Of a stretch of DNA of 24,823 bases, positions 6,672 through 13,686 are shown piece by piece. Made by a program: the position numbers and the translations under genes. Each line of letters opens with the position of its first letter. The stretch's first letter is position 1. Location: contig CAXBDR010000039.1 of NCBI GenBank assembly GCA_963974265.1, forward strand, positions 1-24,823, written 5' to 3'. The notes beneath the pieces are model-generated. The model was given only the letters and a program-made list of their open reading frames with translations, was not told the DNA's origin and did not search any database. The DNA comes from CAISIP01 sp963974265. Its GTDB lineage: Bacteria > Pseudomonadota > Gammaproteobacteria > Burkholderiales > Burkholderiaceae_C.

Positions 6672-7349
6672 TCAGCCGCCGAGCGAAACGCCCCAGGCCA
6701 CCAGGCCTGCACAGGCGGCCAGCACGACCGCCGCTGCCAGCCGGGACACGGCATCGTCGCGCGAGCCTTGCAGGCTTGCGGTCGCCACGGACTTGTCCCC
6801 GTGGATCATCGGCGTGACCAGGTTGTTCCGTTTGGCGAAGTAGTAGTAGGCGATGGCGAGCAGGTGCAAGACGATGAGGGCGATCAACGCGAACTTGCCG
6901 TAGGTCTTGTGGTACGTGGTTGCCAGGGATACGGTGGCGTTGGACACGAACATGGCGAAGGGTCCCACGGCCGCGATCTCGTCGTCGCTGATGACCCCGG
7001 ACGACACCTGTGCGATCAGGAACACCAGCATCGCGAACACCGATGCGGCGCCCAATGGGTTGTGTCCTACGCCGTGTTCCGGCCGGCCCTGGCCGCGAAA
7101 ATACCGCGTCACCGTGCCAGGCGCATAAAGGAAACTCGAGAAGCGCGACCATCGTCCGCCGATCACGCCCCATACCAGGCGGAACAGCAGCAAGGAGGCG
7201 ATGGCAAACCCGAAGCGGAAATGCCAGATCATTGCGTTGCCGCCGATCTGGCTAGTGACCACGGAGCCTATGATGCAGGCGACCAGCAGCCAGTGGAACA
7301 GCCGGGTCGGCAGGTCCCAGACCCGGATGGTATTGCTTGCATCTTGCAT
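6672..7349 (-). CDS. Cytochrome b561-type membrane protein (Ni/Fe-hydrogenase cytochrome b family)
   Basis: This 225-residue integral membrane protein opens with VWDLPTRLFHWLLVA, the usual start of the b561/hydrogenase-cytochrome-b family. Four or more hydrophobic helices are visible, including 21-35, 45-63, 102-120 and 153-171. Candidate haem-ligating histidines are His19, His43, His147 and His162. RLVWGVIGGRWSRF (57-70) and the GHNPLG loop (95-100) are also family features. A last hydrophobic segment (204-221) sits at the C-terminus. The role would be quinone-linked electron transfer; no partner cytochrome c or hydrogenase gene is nearby, so the partner is unknown. No strong Shine-Dalgarno precedes the ATG at 7349. 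It is divergent from the DUF4197 gene. Confidence 0.92.
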   Translation of the reverse strand: MQDASNTIRVWDLPTRLFHWLLVACIIGSVVTSQIGGNAMIWHFRFGFAIASLLLFRLVWGVIGGRWSRFSSFLYAPGTVTRYFRGQGRPEHGVGHNPLGAASVFAMLVFLIAQVSSGVISDDEIAAVGPFAMFVSNATVSLATTYHKTYGKFALIALIVLHLLAIAYYYFAKRNNLVTPMIHGDKSVATASLQGSRDDAVSRLAAAVVLAACAGLVAWGVSLGG

Positions 7350-7397
7350 CGTTCGATGAATATCCGCTCAAGGTGGAAAAAGCCGCGGCTGATGCAC

Positions 7398-7426
7398 GCC
7401 CTGTGTCGCTGTTCGTGACACAAGGG
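7398..7426. promoter_or_regulatory. Imperfect inverted repeat in the cytochrome b561/DUF4197 divergent region
   Basis: GCCCTGTGTC (7398-7407) pairs with GACACAAGGGC (7416-7426), leaving one bulged A and an 8- to 9-nt centre. It sits in the 201-bp region between two divergent genes and could be an operator or a hairpin. The regulator is unknown. Confidence 0.3.
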
Positions 7427-7436
7427 CGACGTCCCG

Positions 7437-7464
7437 TTGCCAGCATCGGCACTGAAGGTAAAGT
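7437..7464 (+). promoter_or_regulatory. Candidate promoter for the DUF4197 gene
   Basis: TTGCCA (7437-7442, 5/6 match to -35) is 16 bp from TAAAGT (7459-7464, 4/6 match to -10). A start near 7471 would leave an 80-nt leader. The 10-bp sequence CGTTGCCAGC containing this -35 recurs at 7488-7497. Moderate support only. Confidence 0.35.
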
Positions 7465-7550
7465 TTAAGGCAGATGCCCGGGAATTGCGTTGCCAGCCTG
7501 TCGCCAAGTGGCGCAAGATCGGGGTTTACGCCAACAGACAGGGAAGAACG

Positions 7551-8255
7551 ATGGATCGACGACACTTCAATACAGCCACCGGCGCAATGCTGGCCTCGGT
7601 GATTCTGCTTGCACATGCGCGGGCCCATGCCTTGTCGCTCAGCGACCTGACCGACGGCGAGGCTTCGGATGGACTCAAGACCGCGCTGGAGAAGGGAGCG
7701 TTGGCAGCGATCAGCCTGCTCGGTCGCAAGGATGGCTTCCTGGCCAACGAAGCGGTCCGGATCCCCCTGCCGGGTTATCTCGAGGATGCGTCCAAGCTGC
7801 TCAAGACCTTCGGGCAAGGCAAGCGTGTCGACGAGTTGGTGACGGCCATGAACCGGGCTGCCGAGACCGCCGTGCCCATGGCCAAGGACCTGCTCGTCGG
7901 CGCGGTCAAGTCGATGTCGGTCACCGACGCCAAGAACATCCTGACCGGCGGCGATACCTCGGTTACGGAATTCTTCGCCGGCAAGACCCGCGACCCGCTG
8001 GGCGTGCAGTTCCTGCCTGTCGTGACCAAGGCCACCGAAAAGGTCTCGCTGGCCTCCAAATACAACCGCGTCGCATCCAAGGCCGCCGGAATCGGCCTGA
8101 TCGGCAAGGACGAAGCCAAGATTGAAAACTATGTCACCGGCAAGACGCTCGATGGCTTGTACTACGTCATCGGCGAGGAAGAAAAGAAGATCCGGCGCGA
8201 CCCGGTCGGCACCGGGAGCGCCATCCTGAAAAAGGTCTTCGGCGTGTTCAAGTAG
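7551..8255 (+). CDS. DUF4197 domain-containing exported protein
   Basis: This 234-residue protein is recognised as DUF4197, a family without a firm function. The N-terminus has a signal peptide with a twin-arginine-like start (DRRHFNTATG), a hydrophobic stretch to about residue 24 and probable cleavage after AHA. Mature-region features include SDGLKTALEKGALAAI, VRIPLPGYLEDASKLLKTFG, SVTDAKNILTGGDTSVTEFF and a basic C-terminus, in the family's usual order. It should act in the periplasm or at the membrane. The ATG at 7551 has AGGGAAG at 7540-7546; in-frame upstream codons to 7437 lack a site. It is probably a single-gene unit, since the gap downstream contains a GC hairpin. Confidence 0.9.
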   Translation: MDRRHFNTATGAMLASVILLAHARAHALSLSDLTDGEASDGLKTALEKGALAAISLLGRKDGFLANEAVRIPLPGYLEDASKLLKTFGQGKRVDELVTAMNRAAETAVPMAKDLLVGAVKSMSVTDAKNILTGGDTSVTEFFAGKTRDPLGVQFLPVVTKATEKVSLASKYNRVASKAAGIGLIGKDEAKIENYVTGKTLDGLYYVIGEEEKKIRRDPVGTGSAILKKVFGVFK

Positions 8256-8266
8256 GGGTTCGCTGT

Positions 8267-8290
8267 GCCGGGCCGGTGCCCGCGCCCGGC
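8267..8290 (+). terminator. GC hairpin after the DUF4197 gene (weak terminator candidate)
   Basis: GCCGGGC (8267-8273) and GCCCGGC (8284-8290) form a perfect 7-bp stem with a 10-nt loop, 12 bp after the stop codon. No T-tract follows, so intrinsic termination is doubtful; it may only stabilise the mRNA 3' end. Confidence 0.3.
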
Positions 8291-8354
8291 TGGCGCCAGC
8301 AGGTGAACGGCCGTCGATTGCACACCTTGCGTGTCGGGGCGTGCACGGCGGCTC

Positions 8355-8369
8355 CATAATCCGGCCATG
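8355..8369 (+). promoter_or_regulatory. -10-like CATAAT abutting the lipoprotein start codon (leaderless candidate)
   Basis: CATAAT (8355-8360) ends 6 nt before the ATG at 8367, the distance expected if transcription starts at the ATG. There is no Shine-Dalgarno. The 14 nt ATAATCCGGCCATG (8356-8369) recur exactly at the start of the aminotransferase gene on the other strand (15597-15584). No good -35 at 16-18 bp was found; TTGCGT at 8327-8332 is 22 bp away. Confidence 0.4.
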
Positions 8370-8894
8370 CCCTGTCGCCCTGCCCGTATCCTGACGGCTC
8401 TCCTCGTGCTTGGCGCCCTGTCGGCCTGCGCCCCCACCTTCAACTGGCGAGAGTTGGCGATCGATTCCACCGCGCTGCGGGCGCTGTTCCCGTGCAAGCC
8501 GAAGGCCGTGACACGCCCGGTGCCGCTGGCACAGCTCGAGCGAGACGTGACGATGCGCAGCTGCGACGCCGGTGGCGTGACGTTTGCCGTCGCCCATGCC
8601 GCACTGTCGGAGCCGGGGCAGGCGCCAGCGGTGTTGGCCGACTGGCGTACGTCAACCTTGTCCGGTCTGCGTGCCGACGCGGCCGCGGTGTCATCCGAGC
8701 CGCCCAAGGGCCTGCCGGCATTGCCGCAGCTGCTGGCCCTCCACGTGGCCGGTGGGACCGATGACACGCGGGCACGGAGCCTGCTCGGCGTGTGGTTCGC
8801 CGCCGGACGCGACGTGTTCGCCGCCTTCGTGATGGCTCCGGAAATTCCCTCCGACGCGGCCGAGACATTCTTCGCCGGGCTGCGCCTGCGATGA
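8367..8894 (+). CDS. Putative lipoprotein of unknown function
   Basis: This 175-residue protein starts MPCRPARILTALLVLGALSAC, with basic n-region, hydrophobic core and a lipobox LSAC placing the lipidated cysteine at residue 21. I do not recognise the rest. It contains two more cysteines after the lipobox (near RALFPCKP and MRSCDAGG) that could form a disulfide. The ATG at 8367 gives a proper signal peptide; a GTG at 8331 would add 12 residues and is less likely. The stop overlaps the MFS start (ATGA, 8891-8894), so the two products are translationally coupled and may work together at the envelope (inference). Confidence 0.75.
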   Translation: MPCRPARILTALLVLGALSACAPTFNWRELAIDSTALRALFPCKPKAVTRPVPLAQLERDVTMRSCDAGGVTFAVAHAALSEPGQAPAVLADWRTSTLSGLRADAAAVSSEPPKGLPALPQLLALHVAGGTDDTRARSLLGVWFAAGRDVFAAFVMAPEIPSDAAETFFAGLRLR

Positions 8895-10123
8895 CCGTCT
8901 TGTCCAGACGCACCGCCATTGCGGTGTTCCTGTCCTTTGCCTGCGCCTATTTCCTGTCGGCACTGATCCGCGCCATCACAGCCACGTTGTCTCCGCAGCT
9001 GACGCAGGAGTTCACTCTGCATGCGCGTGACCTGGGATTGTTGGCCGGTGGTTATTTCCTGGGCTTCTCCGCCACGCAGTTGCCGCTGGGCACCTGGCTG
9101 GACCGGTATGGACCGAAACGCGTGTTGTTGTATTTTCTTGCGGTGGCGGTGATCGGGTGCCTGGCTTTCGCATGGGCGAGCAGCTTTGCCGGACTGTTGG
9201 CGGCCCGGGTCCTGTGCGGTGTCGGCCTGAGCGCATGCCTGATGGCCCCCCTGACCGGATACCGGCGCTGGTTCGCGCCGGCAATCCAGACCCGCAGCAA
9301 TGCGTGGATGCTGATGACCGGCTCCAGCGGCATGGTTGCATCGACGCTGCCGGTGCAGTGGTTATTGCCGCTGACCGGATGGCGGCCCATGTTCCTGGCA
9401 CTGGCCGTGTTGATGGCCTTGTCGATGTTGCTCATTGCCTGGCGTGTGCCGACATGGCAGGCCGCGGAGCATCCGGCCTCCACGGTTGCCGCCAGCGGCT
9501 ACCGTGCGGTCTGGGGCGATGCGTATTTTCGCCGCATGGCGCCACTGGGCTTCTTCTGCTACGGCGGCCTGCTGGCGATTCAAACCTTGTGGGCAGCGCC
9601 GTGGATGGAGCGTATCGCTGGCTTTTCCCCGTTGCAGTCCGCCACCGGCCTGTTCTGGATCAACATCGCGATGTTGTGCACGTTCTGGGCCTGGGGCATG
9701 GTCGGACCCCGGCTTGCGCGCAGCGGCCTGCATGCCGACGTCCTGATCGCGTGGGGCCTGCCGTCGAGTTTTGTCGTGATGGCGATCGTCATCGCCACGC
9801 CGCTGGGTTCGGGTCCGGCGGCCGGGGTGATGCTCGCGTTGTATTGCGTGTGCTGCAGTTTCGTCACGCCTTCGCAACCCGCGGTTGGCCTTGCCTTCGG
9901 CCCCGAACTGGCCGGGCGCGCCCTGACCGCCTTCAATCTGCTGATCTTCCTGGGCGTGTTCTCGATCCAGTGGGGCATCGGCCTGACGATCGATGCATTG
10001 ATGGCGCTGGGTTGGTCCGAAGCCGGCGCCTATCGCATGGCATTCGCGCTTTTCCTGGGTTGCGGCATTGTGTCGTACCTGCATTTCCTGCGTCGCCCGC
10101 GCCATAATCAGACGACACCATGA
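8891..10123 (+). CDS. Major facilitator superfamily (MFS) transporter
   Basis: The 410-residue product is dominated by hydrophobic helices, compatible with the usual 12. The MFS loop 2-3 motif is present as GTWLDRYGPKRVLL (67-80). MFS carriers move small solutes by uniport, symport or antiport; the substrate cannot be told from sequence. The ATG at 8891 overlaps the lipoprotein stop, and the stop overlaps the EIIA start (ATGA, 10120-10123), so it is embedded in a tightly coupled chain. The open frame back to 8792 lies inside the lipoprotein gene and is rejected. Placement before PTS phosphorelay genes suggests possible control by EIIA or HPr, but that is speculation. Confidence 0.88.
   Translation: MTVLSRRTAIAVFLSFACAYFLSALIRAITATLSPQLTQEFTLHARDLGLLAGGYFLGFSATQLPLGTWLDRYGPKRVLLYFLAVAVIGCLAFAWASSFAGLLAARVLCGVGLSACLMAPLTGYRRWFAPAIQTRSNAWMLMTGSSGMVASTLPVQWLLPLTGWRPMFLALAVLMALSMLLIAWRVPTWQAAEHPASTVAASGYRAVWGDAYFRRMAPLGFFCYGGLLAIQTLWAAPWMERIAGFSPLQSATGLFWINIAMLCTFWAWGMVGPRLARSGLHADVLIAWGLPSSFVVMAIVIATPLGSGPAAGVMLALYCVCCSFVTPSQPAVGLAFGPELAGRALTAFNLLIFLGVFSIQWGIGLTIDALMALGWSEAGAYRMAFALFLGCGIVSYLHFLRRPRHNQTTP
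10103..10108 (+). promoter_or_regulatory. -10-like CATAAT just before the EIIA gene
   Basis: CATAAT lies inside the last codons of the MFS gene, 11 nt before the EIIA ATG at 10120. A transcript from it would have only about a 5-nt leader. No convincing -35 was found, so this is a weak candidate internal promoter for the PTS genes. Confidence 0.25.
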
Positions 10124-10566
10124 CTGCAGGCCTGTTGATCATTGCCCATGCCCCGCTGGCCAGTGCGCTGCGCCAGTCGGTACTGCATGTGTTCCCCGAC
10201 GGGGCGCCCCATGTGGTCGCACTGGACATCGACAGCGACCTGCCGTTCGAACAACTGGTCGACGACGCGCGCAGCGCGATGAAGTCGATCGATACGCCGC
10301 GCACGCTGGTCCTGACCGACGTCTTCGGCGCCACGCCGTGCAACGTGGCGCAGAAGCTGGTGGACGGCGTGCATGCACGCCTGATTGCCGGCGTCAACCT
10401 GCCGATGCTGCTGCGCGCCATGACCTACCGGCGCGAACCGCTCGAGGCCCTGGTCGCCCGTGCCATGGCCGGTGGCGTGCAGGGCGTGATGCAGGTGGCG
10501 ACCGCCGCTCCCCAGAACCAGCCCCGAAAGAAAAATGATCAAGACCCCGGTGACCATCAGCAATAA
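10120..10566 (+). CDS. PTS system EIIA component, mannose type (EIIA-Man fold)
   Basis: This 148-residue protein starts TAGLLIIAHAPLASAL, placing the phosphorylatable His at residue 10. LTDVFGATPCNVA (65-77) is the second family signature. EIIA-Man accepts phosphate from HPr. No EIIB or EIIC gene is next to it, the usual betaproteobacterial arrangement in which EIIA and HPr act in regulation and not in sugar uptake. Start ATG 10120 overlaps the MFS stop. The last ten codons overlap the ptsH start (10535-10566), and the C-terminal tail is polar and probably dispensable. Confidence 0.9.
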   Translation: MTAGLLIIAHAPLASALRQSVLHVFPDGAPHVVALDIDSDLPFEQLVDDARSAMKSIDTPRTLVLTDVFGATPCNVAQKLVDGVHARLIAGVNLPMLLRAMTYRREPLEALVARAMAGGVQGVMQVATAAPQNQPRKKNDQDPGDHQQ

Positions 10567-10804
10567 GCTGGGACTGCATGCGCGTGCCTCGGCCAAGTTG
10601 ACCAAGCTGGCCGGCAGTTTTGCCAGTGAAGTCTGGATGTCGCGCGGCGAGCGCCGCGTCAATGCCAAGAGCATCATGGGTGTCATGATGCTCGCCGCGG
10701 GCATGGGCGCGACCGTCGAGGTCGAGACCGATGGCGAAGACGAGCAGGCGGCCATGGATGCCCTGCTGGCCTTGATCGCCGACAAGTTCGGAGAGGGCGA
10801 GTGA
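10535..10804 (+). CDS. ptsH: Phosphocarrier protein HPr
   Basis: This 89-residue protein has the HPr active site KLGLHARASAKL with phosphorylatable His15, and the regulatory site VNAKSIMGVMML with Ser46, the target of HPr kinase in species that have it. HPr passes phosphate from enzyme I to EIIA. The ATG at 10535 lies 32 nt inside the EIIA gene and is preceded only by a weak GAAAG, so translation is probably coupled. Its stop overlaps the ptsI GTG start (GTGA, 10801-10804). Confidence 0.96.
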   Translation: MIKTPVTISNKLGLHARASAKLTKLAGSFASEVWMSRGERRVNAKSIMGVMMLAAGMGATVEVETDGEDEQAAMDALLALIADKFGEGE

Positions 10805-12573
10805 CGTTTTCCATCCATGGCCTGGCGGTCGCGCGCGGCATCGCCATCGGGCGAGCCGTGCTGGTGGCGTCGAGCCGCGTCAACGTGGCGCACTACTTCA
10901 TCAGCAACGACGAGGTGGCTGCGGAGATCGAGCGCGTGCGGGTCGGCCGCAATGCGGTGGTCGACGAGATTCACCGCCTGCAGCGCACGATCAGCCACAT
11001 GGGGCCCAAGGAGGCGCCGCACGAGTTGACCGCGCTGATGGACGTACACCTGATGCTGTTGCAGGACGAGGAACTGATCCAGGGTGTCAAGCACTGGATC
11101 GCCGACCGGCTGTACAACGCCGAGTGGGCCTTGACGACGCAACTCGAGGTGATCGCGCGGCAGTTCGACGAGATGGAGGACGAGTACCTGCGCGAACGCA
11201 AGGCGGACCTCGAGCAGATCACCGAAAAAGTGCTGGCCGCCATGAATGGCAAGGCATCGCCCATGGCCCATGCCAGCCTGCGTTCTCCACGCAGGGCGGC
11301 GCAACAGGATCTGCTGCTCGAGACCACGGTCGATGTTCCGCTGATCCTGGTGGCGCACGACCTGTCGCCATCGGACATGTTGCAGTTCAAGCAAAGCGTG
11401 TTCGCCGGTTTTGTCACCGATGTCGGGGGCCGCACGTCGCATACGGCCATCGTCGCGCGCAGCATGGATATTCCGGCCGTGGTCGGCGCACGCATGTCCA
11501 GCCACCTGATCCGGCAGGACGACTGGGTCATCGTCGACGGCGACGCCGGCGTCGTGATCGTCGACCCGTCGGCAATCGTGCTGGCCGAATACGGCTTTCG
11601 CCAGCGCCAGGGCGAGATCGACCGCGGGAGGTTGTCGCGCCTGCTGCATACGCCGGCGCTCACGCTCGATGGCCAGAAGGTCGAGCTGCTGGCCAACATC
11701 GAGATGCCCGACGATGCGCCAGGTGCCATTCGCGCCGGTGCGGTCGGTGTCGGCCTGTTCCGCAGCGAGTTTCTGTTCATGGGGCGCAACGGCAATCTGC
11801 CGGGTGAGGACGAGCAGTACGACGCGTACCGGCGTGCGCTGGACGGCATGCAGGGCTTGCCGGTCACGATACGGACCGTCGACATCGGTTCGGACAAACC
11901 GCTGGACAAGGCTGCGCGCAATGACGCCCATCTCAACCCGGCGCTGGGTCTGCGCGCCATCCGCTGGAGCCTGGCCGATCCGGACATGTTCCTGACCCAG
12001 CTGCGCGCCATCCTGCGGGCGGCTGCCTACGGCAAGGTCAACATGCTGGTACCGATGCTGGCCCATGCCAGCGAGATCAGGCAGACCTTGTCACTGCTCG
12101 ACCATGCGCGCGCACAGCTGGACAAGCGCGGTGTGCCGTATGGCCCGTTGCAGCTGGGCGCGATGATCGAGATTCCGGCTGCTGCGTTGATGCTGGACGT
12201 GTTCCTGAAGTATTTCGACTTCCTGTCCATCGGCACCAACGACCTGATCCAGTACACGCTGGCCATCGACCGCGCCGACGAATCCGTGGCCCATCTCTAC
12301 GACCCCTTGCATCCGGCGGTGTTGCGGCTGGTGGCAGACACCATCGCACGCTGCAACTCCCGTGGCAAGGGCGTCAGTGTCTGTGGCGAGATGGCCGGCG
12401 ACATCGGTTTCACCCGTTTGTTGCTGGGCCTGGGCCTGCGCAGTTTCTCGATGCATCCGGCCCAGATCCTGGCCGTCAAGCACGAGGTACTGCGGGCCGA
12501 TGCCGGCAAGCTCGAGGCCTGGGCCCGCTCGGTGCTCGCGGCCGATGATCCGGCGGCGGTGTTCGCCGGTTGA
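10801..12573 (+). CDS. ptsI: Phosphoenolpyruvate-protein phosphotransferase (PTS enzyme I)
   Basis: The 590-residue cytosolic protein starts the PTS relay by autophosphorylation from PEP. Domains in order: N-terminal HPr-binding helices (about 1-145), the phosphohistidine domain with GGRTSHTAIVAR (209-220, active His214), and the PEP-binding barrel. The barrel shows GSDKPLDK (363-370), NPALGLRAIR (379-388), GAMIEIPAAA (453-462), SIGTNDLIQY (476-485) and VCGEMAGD with Cys528. All key residues are intact. The start is GTG 10801, overlapping the ptsH stop, and gives the normal N-terminus. It ends the five-gene chain and converges on lipA. Confidence 0.97.
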   Translation: MTFSIHGLAVARGIAIGRAVLVASSRVNVAHYFISNDEVAAEIERVRVGRNAVVDEIHRLQRTISHMGPKEAPHELTALMDVHLMLLQDEELIQGVKHWIADRLYNAEWALTTQLEVIARQFDEMEDEYLRERKADLEQITEKVLAAMNGKASPMAHASLRSPRRAAQQDLLLETTVDVPLILVAHDLSPSDMLQFKQSVFAGFVTDVGGRTSHTAIVARSMDIPAVVGARMSSHLIRQDDWVIVDGDAGVVIVDPSAIVLAEYGFRQRQGEIDRGRLSRLLHTPALTLDGQKVELLANIEMPDDAPGAIRAGAVGVGLFRSEFLFMGRNGNLPGEDEQYDAYRRALDGMQGLPVTIRTVDIGSDKPLDKAARNDAHLNPALGLRAIRWSLADPDMFLTQLRAILRAAAYGKVNMLVPMLAHASEIRQTLSLLDHARAQLDKRGVPYGPLQLGAMIEIPAAALMLDVFLKYFDFLSIGTNDLIQYTLAIDRADESVAHLYDPLHPAVLRLVADTIARCNSRGKGVSVCGEMAGDIGFTRLLLGLGLRSFSMHPAQILAVKHEVLRADAGKLEAWARSVLAADDPAAVFAG

Positions 12574-12667
12574 GACATCGCGAGGCGCTGCCGTAGCCGG
12601 AGCTGCCGGTCCGGCGAGCGGCAGACTGTCCGAAGCTGTGCTCGAGGTTGTCCAGGACCCTTGGGGA

Positions 12668-13669
12668 TCAGGCGGCCGGAGTCGGGTTCAGCACGCCGTG
12701 CGCCTGCTGGTCGGCGTGGTAGCTGGAACGGACCATCGCGCCGACAGCGGCATGGGTGAAGCCCATCGCATAGGCCTCTTCTTCGAACATCTTGAAGGTG
12801 TCCGGGTGCACGTACCGCTTGACGGTCAGGTGGCTGGTGCTCGGCGCCAGGTACTGGCCGATCGTCAACATGTCGATGTCGTGTGCCCGCATGTCGCGCA
12901 TGACCTGCAGGATCTCGTCGTCGGTCTCGCCGAGGCCGACCATCAGGCCACTCTTGGTCGGCACGCCAGGGAAGGTGGCCTTGAACTTCTTGAGCAGGTT
13001 CAGGCTGAACGCATAGTCCGAACCGGGCCGTGCCTCCCGGTACAGGCGCGGAATCGTCTCCAGGTTGTGGTTCATCACGTCCGGCGGTGCGGCCTTGAGG
13101 ATGTCGAGCGCACGGTCGTCGCGGCCACGGAAGTCCGGCACCAGGATCTCGATGCGGGTCTGGGGAGAGGCTTCGCGGATCTTGCGGATGCACTCGACGA
13201 AGTGGCCGCTGCCACCGTCGCGCAGGTCGTCGCGGTCGACGCTGGTGATGACGACGTACTGCAGCTTCAGCGCGGCAATGGTATTGGCCAGGTTCTGCGG
13301 CTCGTTGACGTCGAGCGGGTCGGGGCGGCCATGGCCGACGTCGCAGAACGGGCAACGGCGGGTGCATTTGTCGCCCATGATCATGAAGGTGGCCGTGCCC
13401 TTGCCGAAACATTCGCCGATGTTCGGGCAGGAGGCTTCCTCGCAGACGGTCACCAGCTGGTTCTTGCGCAGGATGTCCTTGATCTCGTAGAAACGCGTCG
13501 TCGGCGAGCCGGCACGCACGCGGATCCAGGACGGCTTCTTCAGGATTTCGCCCGGCACCACCTTCACCGGAATTCGCGAGAGCTTGGCGCCAGCCTTTTG
13601 CTTGGCGCTGGCGTCGTAGGCCTGGGTGGACGGGGCGTCGCGGATGACTTCGGGTGTGGGATTGGACAT
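12668..13669 (-). CDS. lipA: Lipoyl synthase (radical SAM)
   Basis: This 333-residue enzyme inserts two sulfur atoms into protein-bound octanoyl groups to make lipoyl cofactor. The radical-SAM cluster motif CTRRCPFC gives Cys102, Cys106 and Cys109. The auxiliary, sacrificial cluster motif CEEASCPNIGEC gives Cys76, Cys81 and Cys87. The conserved RSSYHAD near the C-terminus carries the serine ligand of the auxiliary cluster. The ATG at 13669 gives a family-like N-terminus (MSNPTPEVIRDA); the frame is open to 13867 but that runs into lipB. There is no clear Shine-Dalgarno and only 17 bp to the lipB stop, so it is probably coupled to lipB. Confidence 0.97.
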   Translation of the reverse strand: MSNPTPEVIRDAPSTQAYDASAKQKAGAKLSRIPVKVVPGEILKKPSWIRVRAGSPTTRFYEIKDILRKNQLVTVCEEASCPNIGECFGKGTATFMIMGDKCTRRCPFCDVGHGRPDPLDVNEPQNLANTIAALKLQYVVITSVDRDDLRDGGSGHFVECIRKIREASPQTRIEILVPDFRGRDDRALDILKAAPPDVMNHNLETIPRLYREARPGSDYAFSLNLLKKFKATFPGVPTKSGLMVGLGETDDEILQVMRDMRAHDIDMLTIGQYLAPSTSHLTVKRYVHPDTFKMFEEEAYAMGFTHAAVGAMVRSSYHADQQAHGVLNPTPAA

Positions 13670-13686
13670 GCGGTGGTGGGCGGCCG

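Noticed and set aside
10108..12066. Minus-strand open frame (652 codons) opposite EIIA, ptsH and ptsI
   Set aside because: Antisense to intact PTS genes with all catalytic motifs; the predicted protein is His/Asp/Arg-rich shadow sequence.
12603..12624. CTGCCG/CGGCAG hairpin between ptsI and lipA considered as a bidirectional terminator
   Set aside because: Only 6 bp with a 10-nt loop and no T-tract on either strand.
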